A stretch of 64,000 nucleotides of DNA from Streptomyces albireticuli. Lineage in GTDB: Bacteria; Actinomycetota; Actinomycetes; Streptomycetales; Streptomycetaceae. This document shows positions 33,092 through 41,591 of the stretch, in pieces. Numbering within the stretch: position 1 is the stretch's first letter; each line of letters starts with the position of its first letter. The position numbers and the translations under genes are program-made. The notes under the pieces are model-generated. The model did no database searches. It had not been told where the DNA came from and saw only the letters and a list, made by a program, of their open reading frames with translations. Where the stretch lies: assembly GCF_002192455.1 (NCBI RefSeq), contig NZ_CP021744.1, positions 7,774,501 to 7,838,500 of the forward strand, written 5' to 3'.

Positions 33092-33868
33092 TCATACCGC
33101 CAAGTACCCTCCGTCGACCGGCAGGTCGGCACCGGTGATGAAACTCGCCTCGGCCGAGAGCAGGAACGCGATCGGCGCCGCGACCTCGGCCGGGTCCGCG
33201 AACCGCTTGAGCAGGAACTTGCCGCCGTGCTCCGGGGCCGCCTCGGCCGCCGCCCGGTCGAGCCCGAGCACCTCGCGGTGGTACCGCTCGTTGCCCGCGT
33301 TCCACACGGTGCCGGGGCTCACCGAGTTGACCCGGATGCCCCGCGGCGCCAGTTCCTCGGCGGCGCACCGGGTGAAGCCGAGCACGGCGGCCTTGCTCGT
33401 GTTGTACGTCAGGTAGCCGCTCTGGGCGATGTGCGCGGAGATGGAGGCCATGTTGACGATCGCGGCGCCGGCGTCGCGCTCCGGGAGCCCGGCGGCGAAC
33501 TCCCGGACGACCAGGGCGAGGCCGACGAGGGTGGGGTCCAGCGCGGCGTGCCATTCCTCGGGGGTCGCGTCCAGGCCCTTGAAGACGAAGCCCGCGGCGA
33601 GGTTCACCAGCAGTGTCGGCCGCGGCCAGCCGGCCGGGAGGCCCGCGAAGGCCGCCGTCACCGCCGCGCCGTCCGACACGTCGCCCACGGCCAGCCCCAC
33701 CTCGTGGCCCCGCGCCCGCCACGCGTCCACGGCGGCCCGCCCGTGCTCAGCGCTCTTGTCGTAGACCAGGACGCGGCAGCCCTCGGCGCACAGCCGTTCG
33801 GTGACCGCGGCACCGATCCCCTGGGCGCCGCCGGTGACCACGGCCGTGCGCCCGGCGAGTCCGTTCAC
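33092..33868 (-). CDS. short-chain dehydrogenase/reductase
   Basis: A 258-aa classical SDR: TGGAQGIGAAV cofactor loop, NLAAGF (a variant of NNAG), Ser in NMASISAH, catalytic YNTSK and a C-terminal ITGADLPVDGGYLAV. GTG 33868 overlaps the stop of the NDP-kinase-like gene (GTGA), so it is translationally coupled. It probably oxidises or reduces an alcohol/ketone of the pathway product. Confidence 0.88.
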   Translation of the reverse strand: MNGLAGRTAVVTGGAQGIGAAVTERLCAEGCRVLVYDKSAEHGRAAVDAWRARGHEVGLAVGDVSDGAAVTAAFAGLPAGWPRPTLLVNLAAGFVFKGLDATPEEWHAALDPTLVGLALVVREFAAGLPERDAGAAIVNMASISAHIAQSGYLTYNTSKAAVLGFTRCAAEELAPRGIRVNSVSPGTVWNAGNERYHREVLGLDRAAAEAAPEHGGKFLLKRFADPAEVAAPIAFLLSAEASFITGADLPVDGGYLAV

Positions 33869-34869
33869 GTCCCCAGCCCCTTTCCGGTGGCGGCCCAGCG
33901 CAGGACGCGGTCGAGGACCGCGGCGCGGGGAAGGTTCTCGGTCGCGCCGTGCGGGGACACCGTCTCCCCGGAGTCTTCGGCGAGGTTGTGGTCGGCGGCC
34001 AGTGCCGCCACCGCCGCCGGGGAGACCCCGCGTTCGGCCAGTGACCGGCCGAAGGCGGTGCTCCCGACGCCTTCGCCGTCGGCAGCGGCGAAGTACCGCC
34101 AGGCCTGGAACATCCCCTCCAGGTGGCCCGCCGACAGATGGACGGCGTTGCGGCCCTCGGAGAGGCCGGTCCCGTGCTCCCGGGCCAGGGCGCCCAGGGC
34201 ACCTCTCAGGGACGCCGGGGGCGCGTGGAAGGGGTGGAGCGGCCCCAGGAGTTCGCCGCGCAGCGCGTCGATCTCGCGGTGGCTGTGGCATTCGAGGAGG
34301 CCCACCAGTGCGCCGGGGCCGGTGTATCCCGCGGCCAGCGACGGCAGGAATCCGTTGAGCACCGTGGCCGGGCGCCCGTTCAGCTCGGTCACCGAGGCGT
34401 ACGAGCCGGAGCCGAGCTTGCGGATGCCCGCCGCCCGGCAGCGCTCGTCCAGGGCCGCCGGGGACAGGTCCGCCTCACGGGTCATCGCCTCGTACGCCCC
34501 GACCGCGCCGCCGGTCCCCGACGCGGCCAGGAGCGCCCCGAGTTCCTCGCGGGCACCGGAGGACAGCGCCTCGGGGCCGTCCGCGGCGACCCGGTGCAGG
34601 CGCGGGTAGTGCAGGAGCAGATACCCGCGCCCGAGGAAGTCCCCGGCCGGCATCACGGCGGCGCGCAGGACGCCGGCATCCCCCTGTCCGAGCACCCGTA
34701 CCGCTTCCGCCAGGGCGTCGGCCGCGCTGCCCGCGGTCATGACCTCGGGCTTGACCAGCACCACGACGTGGCTGACGGCGTGTGGCACCGGTGCGGGACC
34801 GGTGTCCGCGCGGCGGCCCGTGGCACGCGCCCGTACGACGAGGGCGCGTGCCACGTCTCCTGTCACCAC
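33865..34869 (-). CDS. nucleoside-diphosphate-kinase-fold protein, atypical
   Basis: A protein of up to 334 aa whose ends match NDP kinase: HVVVLVKPEVM near the start (NDK: FVMVKPDGV), LLHYPRL, LLGPLHPFHAPPASLRGALGA (NDK: MGATNPxxAxPGTIRGxFA) and EGRNAVHLSAGHLEGMFQ (NDK: NAVHGSDS...EI..FF). The His of NAVH corresponds to the phosphohistidine. About 110 unrelated residues are inserted in the middle (AYEAMTREADLSPAALDERC; GSGSYASVTELNGRPATVL). GTG 34869 overlaps the AdoMet synthetase stop, but a stem-loop at 34820-34854 and the fold boundary suggest GTG 34788 as an alternative start. Function as kinase or transferase is unproven. Confidence 0.6.
   Translation of the reverse strand: MVTGDVARALVVRARATGRRADTGPAPVPHAVSHVVVLVKPEVMTAGSAADALAEAVRVLGQGDAGVLRAAVMPAGDFLGRGYLLLHYPRLHRVAADGPEALSSGAREELGALLAASGTGGAVGAYEAMTREADLSPAALDERCRAAGIRKLGSGSYASVTELNGRPATVLNGFLPSLAAGYTGPGALVGLLECHSHREIDALRGELLGPLHPFHAPPASLRGALGALAREHGTGLSEGRNAVHLSAGHLEGMFQAWRYFAAADGEGVGSTAFGRSLAERGVSPAAVAALAADHNLAEDSGETVSPHGATENLPRAAVLDRVLRWAATGKGLGT
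34820..34854 (-). terminator. perfect 13-bp stem-loop just after the AdoMet synthetase gene
   Basis: GTGGCACGCGCCC (34820-34832) pairs perfectly with GGGCGCGTGCCAC (34842-34854) around a 9-nt loop. It lies 9 bases past the AdoMet synthetase stop, inside the extreme 5' end of the next annotated frame. It is the strongest stem-loop in this run of genes, so partial termination or attenuation is likely. Its place inside a coding sequence supports a later start for the NDP-kinase-like gene. Confidence 0.6.
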
Positions 34870-36053
34870 AGGGTGATCCCCTGCTCGATCAGCTCGACCG
34901 TCAGCTCGCCGGAGCCCGCGACGGTGGCCTCCACCAGGGCCTTCAGGTCCGCCTCGGCCGCGTCGGGGGTCGTCACCACGACCTCGTCCGGGCGGTCCAG
35001 GGGCGCCTCCTTGGAAGTGAAGATGTGCACCTGGGCAGGTCCGCCGAACCGCTCGTGCACCTGCCGGGCGAGCCGCATGGCCATGACGTTGTAGATCTTG
35101 CCGGTGTGGTCCAGCGGGTTCTTGCCCGCGGGCGCCTCGATGCTCATCGGGCGCATGGGCGTGATGAGCCCGTTGACCCGGTTCCCCCGCCCGACGACGC
35201 CCACGTCACCGGTGTCCGCGACGGAGCCCAGGGCGGTGAGGTAGGGGCGCCCGTTGCGGTCGGTGGCGTTCATCAGCATGCGGAAGTCGCGGACGCCGAA
35301 CGAGCCGACGAGCTCCTCCAGCTCCTTCTGGATCACCGCCTTGCGGGTCAGGTAGTGGTCCATCGAATCGATGCGGCCCGCGAGGAAGGGCATGTTGACG
35401 ACCAGGCTGAAGGCGTCCCGGCGCCTGCTGCCGAACACCTTGACGTCCCAGCCGGTGTCCGTGTGCCGCCGCTTGAAGCCGGGGCCGTTGATGTGCCGCT
35501 CCAGCCCCAGCACCGCGTTCTCCAGGCGGGAGAGCGGAGCGTAGCCGTGCAGCAGGTTGGTGTCGTTGGAGACCAGCCCGCCGGAGCGCAGCGGCACGAG
35601 ATCCTTGGGGGAGGCCGGCTGGTACCGCGACCGGCCGCGGCCCGAGCCCTGGTGGTCCACCACGCCCAGTTCGACGACCAGGTGGCGGCCGGCGTCGAAG
35701 CCCGTGGTGACCTCCGCCAGTACGTCCGCGGCGGCGCGGAACATGAGGTCGTGCACCGGGATCACGGCGGTGCCGACCCGGAAGGCCGCCTTCCCGAAGA
35801 CCTTCACCCGGTAGGGCGAGGTGAGCTCGCCCCGCCCGTAGCCGGTGTCCGCCCCGCCGCCGTACAGCGTCACCTTGTCGAACCAGTGGTGGGCGACCCC
35901 ACCGAACTCCTTGAGGCAGTGCAGGGAGTAGTAGCGGGACATGCGCTCCGCCATGGCGTCGCACATGGTGTCCGGGTGGCCCACGCCCTTGCGCTCGACC
36001 AGCTCGTAGGGCAGGTCCTCGACCGAGGGGGCGTCCCGTTGTATCGACAGCAT
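34863..36053 (-). CDS. archaeal-type S-adenosylmethionine synthetase
   Basis: A 396-aa methionine adenosyltransferase of the archaeal type (AdoMet_Synthase), not the bacterial MetK. Motifs: ELVERKGVGHPDTMCDAMAE, DKVTLYGGGADTGYGRGE, SNDTNLLHGYAPLSRLE and NPLDHTGKIYNVMAM. The length fits the archaeal family. A streptomycete already has MetK, so a second, archaeal-type enzyme inside a gene cluster suggests a pathway with a high or unusual AdoMet demand. It follows the inositol-phosphate-synthase paralogue by 45 bp and overlaps the NDP-kinase-like gene. Confidence 0.88.
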   Translation of the reverse strand: MLSIQRDAPSVEDLPYELVERKGVGHPDTMCDAMAERMSRYYSLHCLKEFGGVAHHWFDKVTLYGGGADTGYGRGELTSPYRVKVFGKAAFRVGTAVIPVHDLMFRAAADVLAEVTTGFDAGRHLVVELGVVDHQGSGRGRSRYQPASPKDLVPLRSGGLVSNDTNLLHGYAPLSRLENAVLGLERHINGPGFKRRHTDTGWDVKVFGSRRRDAFSLVVNMPFLAGRIDSMDHYLTRKAVIQKELEELVGSFGVRDFRMLMNATDRNGRPYLTALGSVADTGDVGVVGRGNRVNGLITPMRPMSIEAPAGKNPLDHTGKIYNVMAMRLARQVHERFGGPAQVHIFTSKEAPLDRPDEVVVTTPDAAEADLKALVEATVAGSGELTVELIEQGITLW

Positions 36054-36098
36054 CGACCGGCTCTCCGTTCGGTGGGCGGCGTTCGGTGGGCGGCGGGG

Positions 36099-37166
36099 TC
36101 AGGAGGCGAAGCCCAGGAACGCGGCCCTCGCCTCGGATTCGGGCAGGCCGCGCGGGGGGCTCTTGAAGAGCAGGGGGGACGGTGCGTGCACCTTGCCGGA
36201 CAGGCCCCGGTCGGTGGCGGTCTTCGCGGCGCGCACGGCGTTGGCGATGACGCCGGCGGCGTTCGGGCTGTCCTCCACGGTGAGTTTGATGTCGATGCGC
36301 ACCTCGGAGCCGAGCACGGACTTGGCCCTGACGTTGGCGAAGCACACCTTGCTGTCACCGAGGTGCCCGATGAAGCCGGTGGGGCCGGCCACCCCGTCGA
36401 CGTCGGTCATGCCCGCCGCGCGCAGCGCGTTGGCCTTCGAGGTGAACTTGGAGGCCGAGCGGCCGGCGTCCGCCAGGTTCAGGAAGTCCGTGTTGCCGCC
36501 GACGTTGAGCTGGTAGGTGCTGGTCAGCTCCAGGCCGCGGCTGAGCATCAGCTCGATGAGGGCGGTGTGCAGGCAGGTGGCGCCGAGGTGGCTGCGCAGG
36601 TCGTCACCGAGCAGGACGACACCGGCGTCCGCGAACCTGCGGGTGACGTCCTCGTCCCGGGCCAGCTCCTCGGGGGTGCAGTTCACGACGGCCGCCCCGG
36701 CGGCGAGGGCGGCGTCCGCGAACATGCGGATGGCCTGGGAGGCACCCGTGGGCAGGGCGATGACGAGGACGTCCACGTCGTGTTCGACGAGGGCCTTGGC
36801 GACGTCCTCCGGGGTCGCGTCGTGCGCCGCGGTGGCGGGCTCGACGACCGAGCCGAGCGGCCCCGTGAGACCGTCGAGGACGGGCGCCGGCAGGACCGGG
36901 GCGTTCCGGTCGTCGCCCAGCTCGGTGAAGGCCGTCGCGGCGATGGCGGGCGCGGTGAACGCCTCGGCCAGGGGCCGTCCGACCTTCGCCGCGTCCACGT
37001 CGAACGCCGCGACGACCCGTACGTCCGCGAGCCGGTAGCCACCCACCGTGTGGCACATCAGGCCCGGGAGCCGGGTGTCGGGGTCCGCCTGGGCCAGGGC
37101 GACGAACTGGGTGAAGCTCCACGCGCAGTTCCCCGCGCCGGCGAGCGCGACACGTATCGATGTCAT
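36099..37166 (-). CDS. myo-inositol-1-phosphate synthase paralogue
   Basis: A 355-aa NAD-dependent isomerase of the actinobacterial/archaeal MIPS family. Motifs are the Rossmann loop ALAGAGNCAWSF, VAAFDVDAAKVG, LGDDLRSHLGAT, YQLNVGGNTDFLN, SKANALRA and VEDSPNAAGVIANAVRAAK. It differs clearly from the housekeeping enzyme pattern (GGNMDFKN, SKTQAVTSQ), so it is a specialised paralogue. In aristeromycin biosynthesis a MIPS orthologue makes a five-membered cyclitol, so the ring product here need not be myo-inositol. ATG 37166 follows AGGAG at 9-nt spacing. Confidence 0.85.
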   Translation of the reverse strand: MTSIRVALAGAGNCAWSFTQFVALAQADPDTRLPGLMCHTVGGYRLADVRVVAAFDVDAAKVGRPLAEAFTAPAIAATAFTELGDDRNAPVLPAPVLDGLTGPLGSVVEPATAAHDATPEDVAKALVEHDVDVLVIALPTGASQAIRMFADAALAAGAAVVNCTPEELARDEDVTRRFADAGVVLLGDDLRSHLGATCLHTALIELMLSRGLELTSTYQLNVGGNTDFLNLADAGRSASKFTSKANALRAAGMTDVDGVAGPTGFIGHLGDSKVCFANVRAKSVLGSEVRIDIKLTVEDSPNAAGVIANAVRAAKTATDRGLSGKVHAPSPLLFKSPPRGLPESEARAAFLGFAS

Positions 37167-37221
37167 GACAGATGGCTCCTTCTTCTCGGCGGACACCAGC
37201 TACTCGGGCGCGCGCGGCACG

Positions 37222-38238
37222 TCAGGGCTTCCACGGCCGGGGGACCCGGCGGGCGAAGGTCTCGTGGGTCTCGGCCCAGCGACGGATCGAGCGGAACAGC
37301 AACCGCGCGGTGTCCGCCACCCGGTCGGTGACGTCGAACGGCTCCGTGACCGACAGATAGCCCTGGTAGGCGCGGAAGGCGGTGACCCGCAGCAGCTGCG
37401 CCCGGTCCAGGTGCTCCTCGGCGAACGGCAGGTAGAAGCGGTTCCACTGCCGGGGCGTCACATAGGGGAGGCGCTCCAGCGGGGGCACCCCGTGCTCGGC
37501 GCGCCAGGAGTTGAGGGCGTGCAGGATGGTGTCGAAGGCCTCGTCCACCCGCTGGGCCCGGTCGCCGCGCCCCAGGACCGACAGCCTCCGGCCCGCCGGC
37601 GGCCCGAGGGCGACCAGCCGTGCCACATGGCCGGCCACGTCGTCGGTGCTGACCATGTCCAGCAGCGCCTTCTTCTCCGCGACCAGGGCGGGGACGGCGC
37701 CGGTGCACAGTGAGGAGGGCAGCCAGAAGAAGCCGCTGTAGCGGTCCAGGGAGCCGTCGGCCCTGCTCCCCATCACGATGGGGAAGCGGACGATGTCGGC
37801 GCTGTCCCGCTCGGCGTGCAGCAGGCGTTCGGCCGCTGCCTTGGACCACTCGTAGGAGTTGCGGTAGGCGTCCGGGGAGTGCGAGGTGATGTCGCCCTTG
37901 AGGCCCGTGACGTAGGAGGAGGACAGGTGGACCAGGTGCGTCCCGGGGCCGCTGAGGGACAGCACGGCGCGCAGCGGGGCGACGTTCGCCTCCTCGGCCT
38001 GCCCGTCGGGCAGGTTCCAGCGGGTGTCGGCGGCGCAGTGCACCACCGCGCCCCACGGGCCGCGCAGCCCGGCCGGCGGCTCCTCCTGCCCGGCCCGCCA
38101 GGCGTACTGCCGCGGCCCCGCCCCGCCGCGCCGGCTCACCCCGTGCACCTGGTGGCCCGCCGCGTCCAGCGCGCGCACGACGGCGCTGCCCACGGCGCCG
38201 GTGGCGCCGGTCACCAGGACGCGGGCCGGCGCTGTCAC
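37222..38238 (-). CDS. NAD(P)-dependent epimerase / acyl-thioester-reductase-like SDR
   Basis: A 338-aa extended SDR: VLVTGATGAVGSAVVRAL cofactor loop, HCAADTRW, HLSSSYV with the catalytic Ser, and the YEWSKAAAERLL Tyr-Lys pair. C-terminal features resemble the 'male sterility'/thioester reductase branch. GTG 38238 overlaps the stop of the cyclase-like gene. It may reduce or epimerise a carbonyl in the pathway. Confidence 0.78.
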   Translation of the reverse strand: MTAPARVLVTGATGAVGSAVVRALDAAGHQVHGVSRRGGAGPRQYAWRAGQEEPPAGLRGPWGAVVHCAADTRWNLPDGQAEEANVAPLRAVLSLSGPGTHLVHLSSSYVTGLKGDITSHSPDAYRNSYEWSKAAAERLLHAERDSADIVRFPIVMGSRADGSLDRYSGFFWLPSSLCTGAVPALVAEKKALLDMVSTDDVAGHVARLVALGPPAGRRLSVLGRGDRAQRVDEAFDTILHALNSWRAEHGVPPLERLPYVTPRQWNRFYLPFAEEHLDRAQLLRVTAFRAYQGYLSVTEPFDVTDRVADTARLLFRSIRRWAETHETFARRVPRPWKP

Positions 38239-38681
38239 GAGACCGCCGTGATCCGCCGCTCGATGGCGCTGAGCATGTGCTCGGAGTTCTCGCGCAGCGC
38301 CCTGGTCGCCACGGGGTTGAGCATGTCGGCCAGGAGCGGTATGCCGATCTCGAAGTCGACCGAGAAGACGACCACCGCGGTTCCGTCCCCGCGGTCCTCG
38401 ACCTGCCAGTACCCCTTGAACTCGTCGAGGTCGCCGGAGACCTGGGTGAAGGTCATGACGCGCTTGTCCTCGTCGAGTTCGTCCTCCTCCACCCATTCCA
38501 GTACGGAGCCCTTGAGCAGCACCGACCACTCGCTGGTCCGGGTGCCGGCCGCCGTCTCCCCGAGCACGGTCACCGACTCGACGTTCTCCATGTAGGCGGC
38601 GTAGTCCTCCAGGCGGGTGACGGCCTTCCAGGCGTCGGCCGCCGGGGCCTTGATCGGCAGTTTGACCTCGACATGGGGCAT
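38235..38681 (-). CDS. SRPBCC-fold (polyketide cyclase/COQ10-like) protein
   Basis: A 148-aa START/SRPBCC protein: HVEVKLPIKAPAADAWKAV opening strand and helix, FTQVSGDLDEFKGYWQVED, and the long C-terminal helix ENSEHMLSAIERRI. These proteins form a deep hydrophobic pocket and work as aromatase/cyclases or lipid-binding proteins. No polyketide synthase is visible here, so it may shape or carry another hydrophobic intermediate. It lies 41 bp downstream of the acyl-CoA dehydrogenase and overlaps the epimerase. Confidence 0.8.
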   Translation of the reverse strand: MPHVEVKLPIKAPAADAWKAVTRLEDYAAYMENVESVTVLGETAAGTRTSEWSVLLKGSVLEWVEEDELDEDKRVMTFTQVSGDLDEFKGYWQVEDRGDGTAVVVFSVDFEIGIPLLADMLNPVATRALRENSEHMLSAIERRITAVS

Positions 38682-38722
38682 GGCTGTGTGTCTCCTTTAA
38701 GCGTGCGGTGGGCCCGGGCGGC

Positions 38723-39889
38723 TCAGCCGGCCGGGTCGAAGCTGATCTCACGCCCCGTGCAGAAGGCGCCGACCGCCTCGTCGCAGGTCAGCAGTGACGG
38801 CGGGTGGTGGTGGACGGCGAGTGAGTCGACCAGGAGGTGCGCGGCCCGCTGCCCGCGCCCGTAGAGCCGGCTGCCGACGACCGGGGTGACGGCGGCCAGC
38901 ACCCGGTCGCGGGTGTCGCTGAGCGAGGCGCGCAGCCCCACCGCCGCGGCCAGCGCCGCCCGCCCGGCGAGCGCGCCCGAGGTGACGTCCGCGGCGAGCT
39001 GGCGGCAGGCACCGCCGAGCGTCAGCAGCTCCCGGGTGGCGCGGCCGAGCAGCGCGGTCCGCGGCCCGTACGTGCCCGCCCCGGTCACCTGGCGGTAGGC
39101 CACGTCCAGCAGGGCGCTGAGGACGCCGTGGTACGTGGCGCTCAGCAGCACCGCGAACCACGCCATGCCGGAGACGACGTTGTCGTCGATGACGTCGGCG
39201 GGCCCGCGGTGGAAGACGAGCCGGTCGTCCAGCTCCACGTCACGCAGGACCAGCCGGGCCGTGTCGGAGTCGGTCATGCCGAGCGAGGGCCATTCCCCTT
39301 CGACGGTGAGGCCCGGGGACGAACGGGGGCACAGGGCGAGGATCGTCTCGTCGGTCCCGCCGACGCGGGCCGTCAGGCACACGAGGGTGGCCGTGGTGGC
39401 GAGCGAGCAGGGGTACTTCGTCCCCGTCACGCGGTAGCCCTTGGCGGTCTGGACGGCCTCGGAGCGGCTGCTCATGAAATTGGGGCTGCCGCCCGGCTCG
39501 GCGAACGCGGACGCGACCAGGGCGCCGGTGCGGGCGATCCCTTCCAGCAGCATCCAGGTGGTGTCCCGGTGCCGTCGCCAGTAGTCGGCCATCAGCCCCA
39601 CCGTGAAGGCGTGCATGTTCAGGGCGACGGCGGCCGAGGGGTCGGCCGTGCCCAGCGCGCGCTGCGCGGAGGCCACTTCGACGAGGCTCGCGCCCGCGCC
39701 GCCGAACTCCTCCGGGATCGGCAGCGCCGCGTAACCGCCGGCGGCCAGGTCGCGGATGCGCTCGGCCCCGGTGGCGCCCTCGCGGGCGGGGGCGGGCCTC
39801 CAGGCCGTGCTCCAGCCGGCGTCGAGCAGGGCCCGGTGCGGGGCCCCGCCGTCGCCGGGGTGCCGGGCTCCGTCCATGGCGGCGGTCAT
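38723..39889 (-). CDS. acyl-CoA dehydrogenase family flavoprotein
   Basis: A 388-aa protein with the ACAD layout: N-terminal helices (GYAALPIPEEFGGAGASLVEVA), the FAD-binding strand segment (ASAFAEPGGSPNF; GYRVTGTKYPCSL) and a C-terminal helical domain. The usual base Glu cannot be confirmed, so it may act as an oxidase, monooxygenase or desaturase. It is the first gene of a minus-strand run to 32278; the 170-bp gap upstream probably holds the promoter. Confidence 0.82.
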   Translation of the reverse strand: MTAAMDGARHPGDGGAPHRALLDAGWSTAWRPAPAREGATGAERIRDLAAGGYAALPIPEEFGGAGASLVEVASAQRALGTADPSAAVALNMHAFTVGLMADYWRRHRDTTWMLLEGIARTGALVASAFAEPGGSPNFMSSRSEAVQTAKGYRVTGTKYPCSLATTATLVCLTARVGGTDETILALCPRSSPGLTVEGEWPSLGMTDSDTARLVLRDVELDDRLVFHRGPADVIDDNVVSGMAWFAVLLSATYHGVLSALLDVAYRQVTGAGTYGPRTALLGRATRELLTLGGACRQLAADVTSGALAGRAALAAAVGLRASLSDTRDRVLAAVTPVVGSRLYGRGQRAAHLLVDSLAVHHHPPSLLTCDEAVGAFCTGREISFDPAG

Positions 39890-40059
39890 GCCTCTCCCTT
39901 CCGGGCCGGTCGGTGAAGACGGCGGAACGGGTGCCCGCGGGGACCGGCGGGTGGTACCGGACGACCCTAGGCGGATCGGGCGGCCGAATCAGCGAGTGTT
40001 TCTTTGTGCGGAACACCGGATCGCCCCGGGTGCGCGCGCCGGGGGAGGAGCGCCGGTCC

Positions 40060-40713
40060 TCACAGCTCCAGCAGAGTGAGGAGTCCCGTCAGATCGGGGG
40101 CGGCCGGATCCACGCGCACGGTGTCCCAGCCGAGCGCGGCGGCCGGCGCGATGTCGATCTCCTCGGAGTCGCCGACCATCACGCGCCGCGCGAAGTCGCC
40201 CTTCCCGATCAGCCGGAAGGCACGGGGGTCGGGCTTCTTCGGCCCGCCGTCCGCGGTGAACAGCGTCCGGTCGTAGACCTCGGGCACCTTCAGGCCGCGC
40301 ATCAGCCGCCGCATCAGGTTGCCCGGCAGATAGCAGTTGGACATCACCCGGACGGTGTGGCCGGCGGCGGCGGTCCGGCGCATCGCGTCCGCCGCCGGTT
40401 CGCACAGCGCGTACTGGCCCGGGTCCGCGCAGCCGAGCGCGTGCCACAGCGCCCGCTCCAGATCGGCCCTGTCCCGCGGTTCGTTCCGTTCCCGCAGGGC
40501 GGCGTCCAGCAGGCCCATGGTCGGCGGCTGGAGCGCCGACCGGTCCGACATGGCCGTGAATACGGTGGTGAAGACCTGGTGCACGACCTCGCCCGCGCAC
40601 CGCCGGTCCAGCGCCAGTACGTCGGCGAGGCAGGCGGTGAACGTCTCGGGGCCCGGCAGCGGCCCGGACAGGACGAGCGTGTCGAAGCAGTCGAAGACCA
40701 CGGCGGCGGGCAT
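40060..40713 (-). CDS. HAD-superfamily phosphatase
   Basis: A 217-aa HAD hydrolase: motif I VVFDCFDTLVLSG (the +2 position after the nucleophilic Asp is Cys-Phe-Asp, DxxD spacing), motif II VMSNCYL, motif III KKPDPRAF and motif IV GDSEEIDIAPAAALG. All four are recognisable. It probably removes a phosphate from a small molecule and could serve the cyclitol or kinase steps nearby. ATG 40713 follows a GAGGGG site. Confidence 0.8.
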   Translation of the reverse strand: MPAAVVFDCFDTLVLSGPLPGPETFTACLADVLALDRRCAGEVVHQVFTTVFTAMSDRSALQPPTMGLLDAALRERNEPRDRADLERALWHALGCADPGQYALCEPAADAMRRTAAAGHTVRVMSNCYLPGNLMRRLMRGLKVPEVYDRTLFTADGGPKKPDPRAFRLIGKGDFARRVMVGDSEEIDIAPAAALGWDTVRVDPAAPDLTGLLTLLEL

Positions 40714-40808
40714 GGCCGTCCCCCTCTGAAGTCGCGCGGCCGGTGTCGCGCGACCGCTGTCGGCGCGCGCCGCCGGCGGGTGCCGGCGCGCGGTGGAGCC
40801 CGGCCGCC

Positions 40809-41591
40809 TCAGGACCAGGAGAGCTTGCGGTGCTCGGTACGGAAGAAGGCCAGCGTCACGGCGGTGAGGCCCGCGGCGAAGGCGCACAGCACACCGGCCG
40901 GCAGCAGGACCGCCCCCACGCCGCCGCCGTCGAGGATGACGGTGGTGAAGCCGCGCATCGCCCAGTAGCTGGGCACCCCGGGCGCGAGCGGGCGGGCCCA
41001 GTCCGGCAGCGCGGACTGCGGGGTCAGCGCGCCGCCGAGCCCGGCGAAGAGCAGGGCCAGAAGGTTGGCGAAGACGCTGAGCTGGGAGATCGTCCGGCAC
41101 AGCGCCACCAGCGCCATGCCCACCAGCACCACGCACAGCGCGAGCGGCACGCCCACCAGCACCAGGGCCAGGTACGAGCCGGTGACCCGCAGCCCGAACA
41201 GCAGCCCGCCCGCGGCGAAGACGACGGCGAGCTGGACGACCGCGACCGCCAGCGGCACCACCAGACGGCCGGCCACCAGCTCGAACGGCCGCGCGGGCCC
41301 GGCCCGCAGCCGGTCCCAGGTGTTCCAGCCGTGCTCCCGGAACATCGCGAAGCCCACGATGTTCACGAGGAAGAAGAGGAACATCACCGCCATGCCGGGC
41401 ACGGCCTGTTCGGCACCGGTGGCGCCGCGCACGTCGTCGGCCCGCAGCGCCGCGCGGAACAGCGGCTGCATGAAGCTCATGATGAGCAGCGGCATGACCG
41501 TACGCACGATCAGCGGCGAGGGATCGCGCACCAGCAGTCTGGCGTCCTGCCGGACGAGCGCGGCGATCCGGCCCGGTGAGCCGTCACCCAT
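40809..41591 (-). CDS. ABC-2 type transporter permease
   Basis: A 260-aa integral membrane protein with six predicted helices (e.g. AVMFLFFLVNIVGFAMF, LVVPLAVAVVQLAVVFAAGG, LALVLVGVPLALCVVLVGMAL, LSVFANLLALLFAGLGG), as in daunorubicin-type (DrrB) permeases. It overlaps the ATPase gene by 8 bp. The pair is an exporter, likely for the product of this region or for self-protection. Confidence 0.88.
   Translation of the reverse strand: MGDGSPGRIAALVRQDARLLVRDPSPLIVRTVMPLLIMSFMQPLFRAALRADDVRGATGAEQAVPGMAVMFLFFLVNIVGFAMFREHGWNTWDRLRAGPARPFELVAGRLVVPLAVAVVQLAVVFAAGGLLFGLRVTGSYLALVLVGVPLALCVVLVGMALVALCRTISQLSVFANLLALLFAGLGGALTPQSALPDWARPLAPGVPSYWAMRGFTTVILDGGGVGAVLLPAGVLCAFAAGLTAVTLAFFRTEHRKLSWS

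Noticed and set aside
36099..37166. Housekeeping myo-inositol-1-phosphate synthase
   Set aside because: The conserved stretches differ from the usual streptomycete enzyme pattern, and the gene sits in a biosynthetic run with an archaeal-type AdoMet synthetase.
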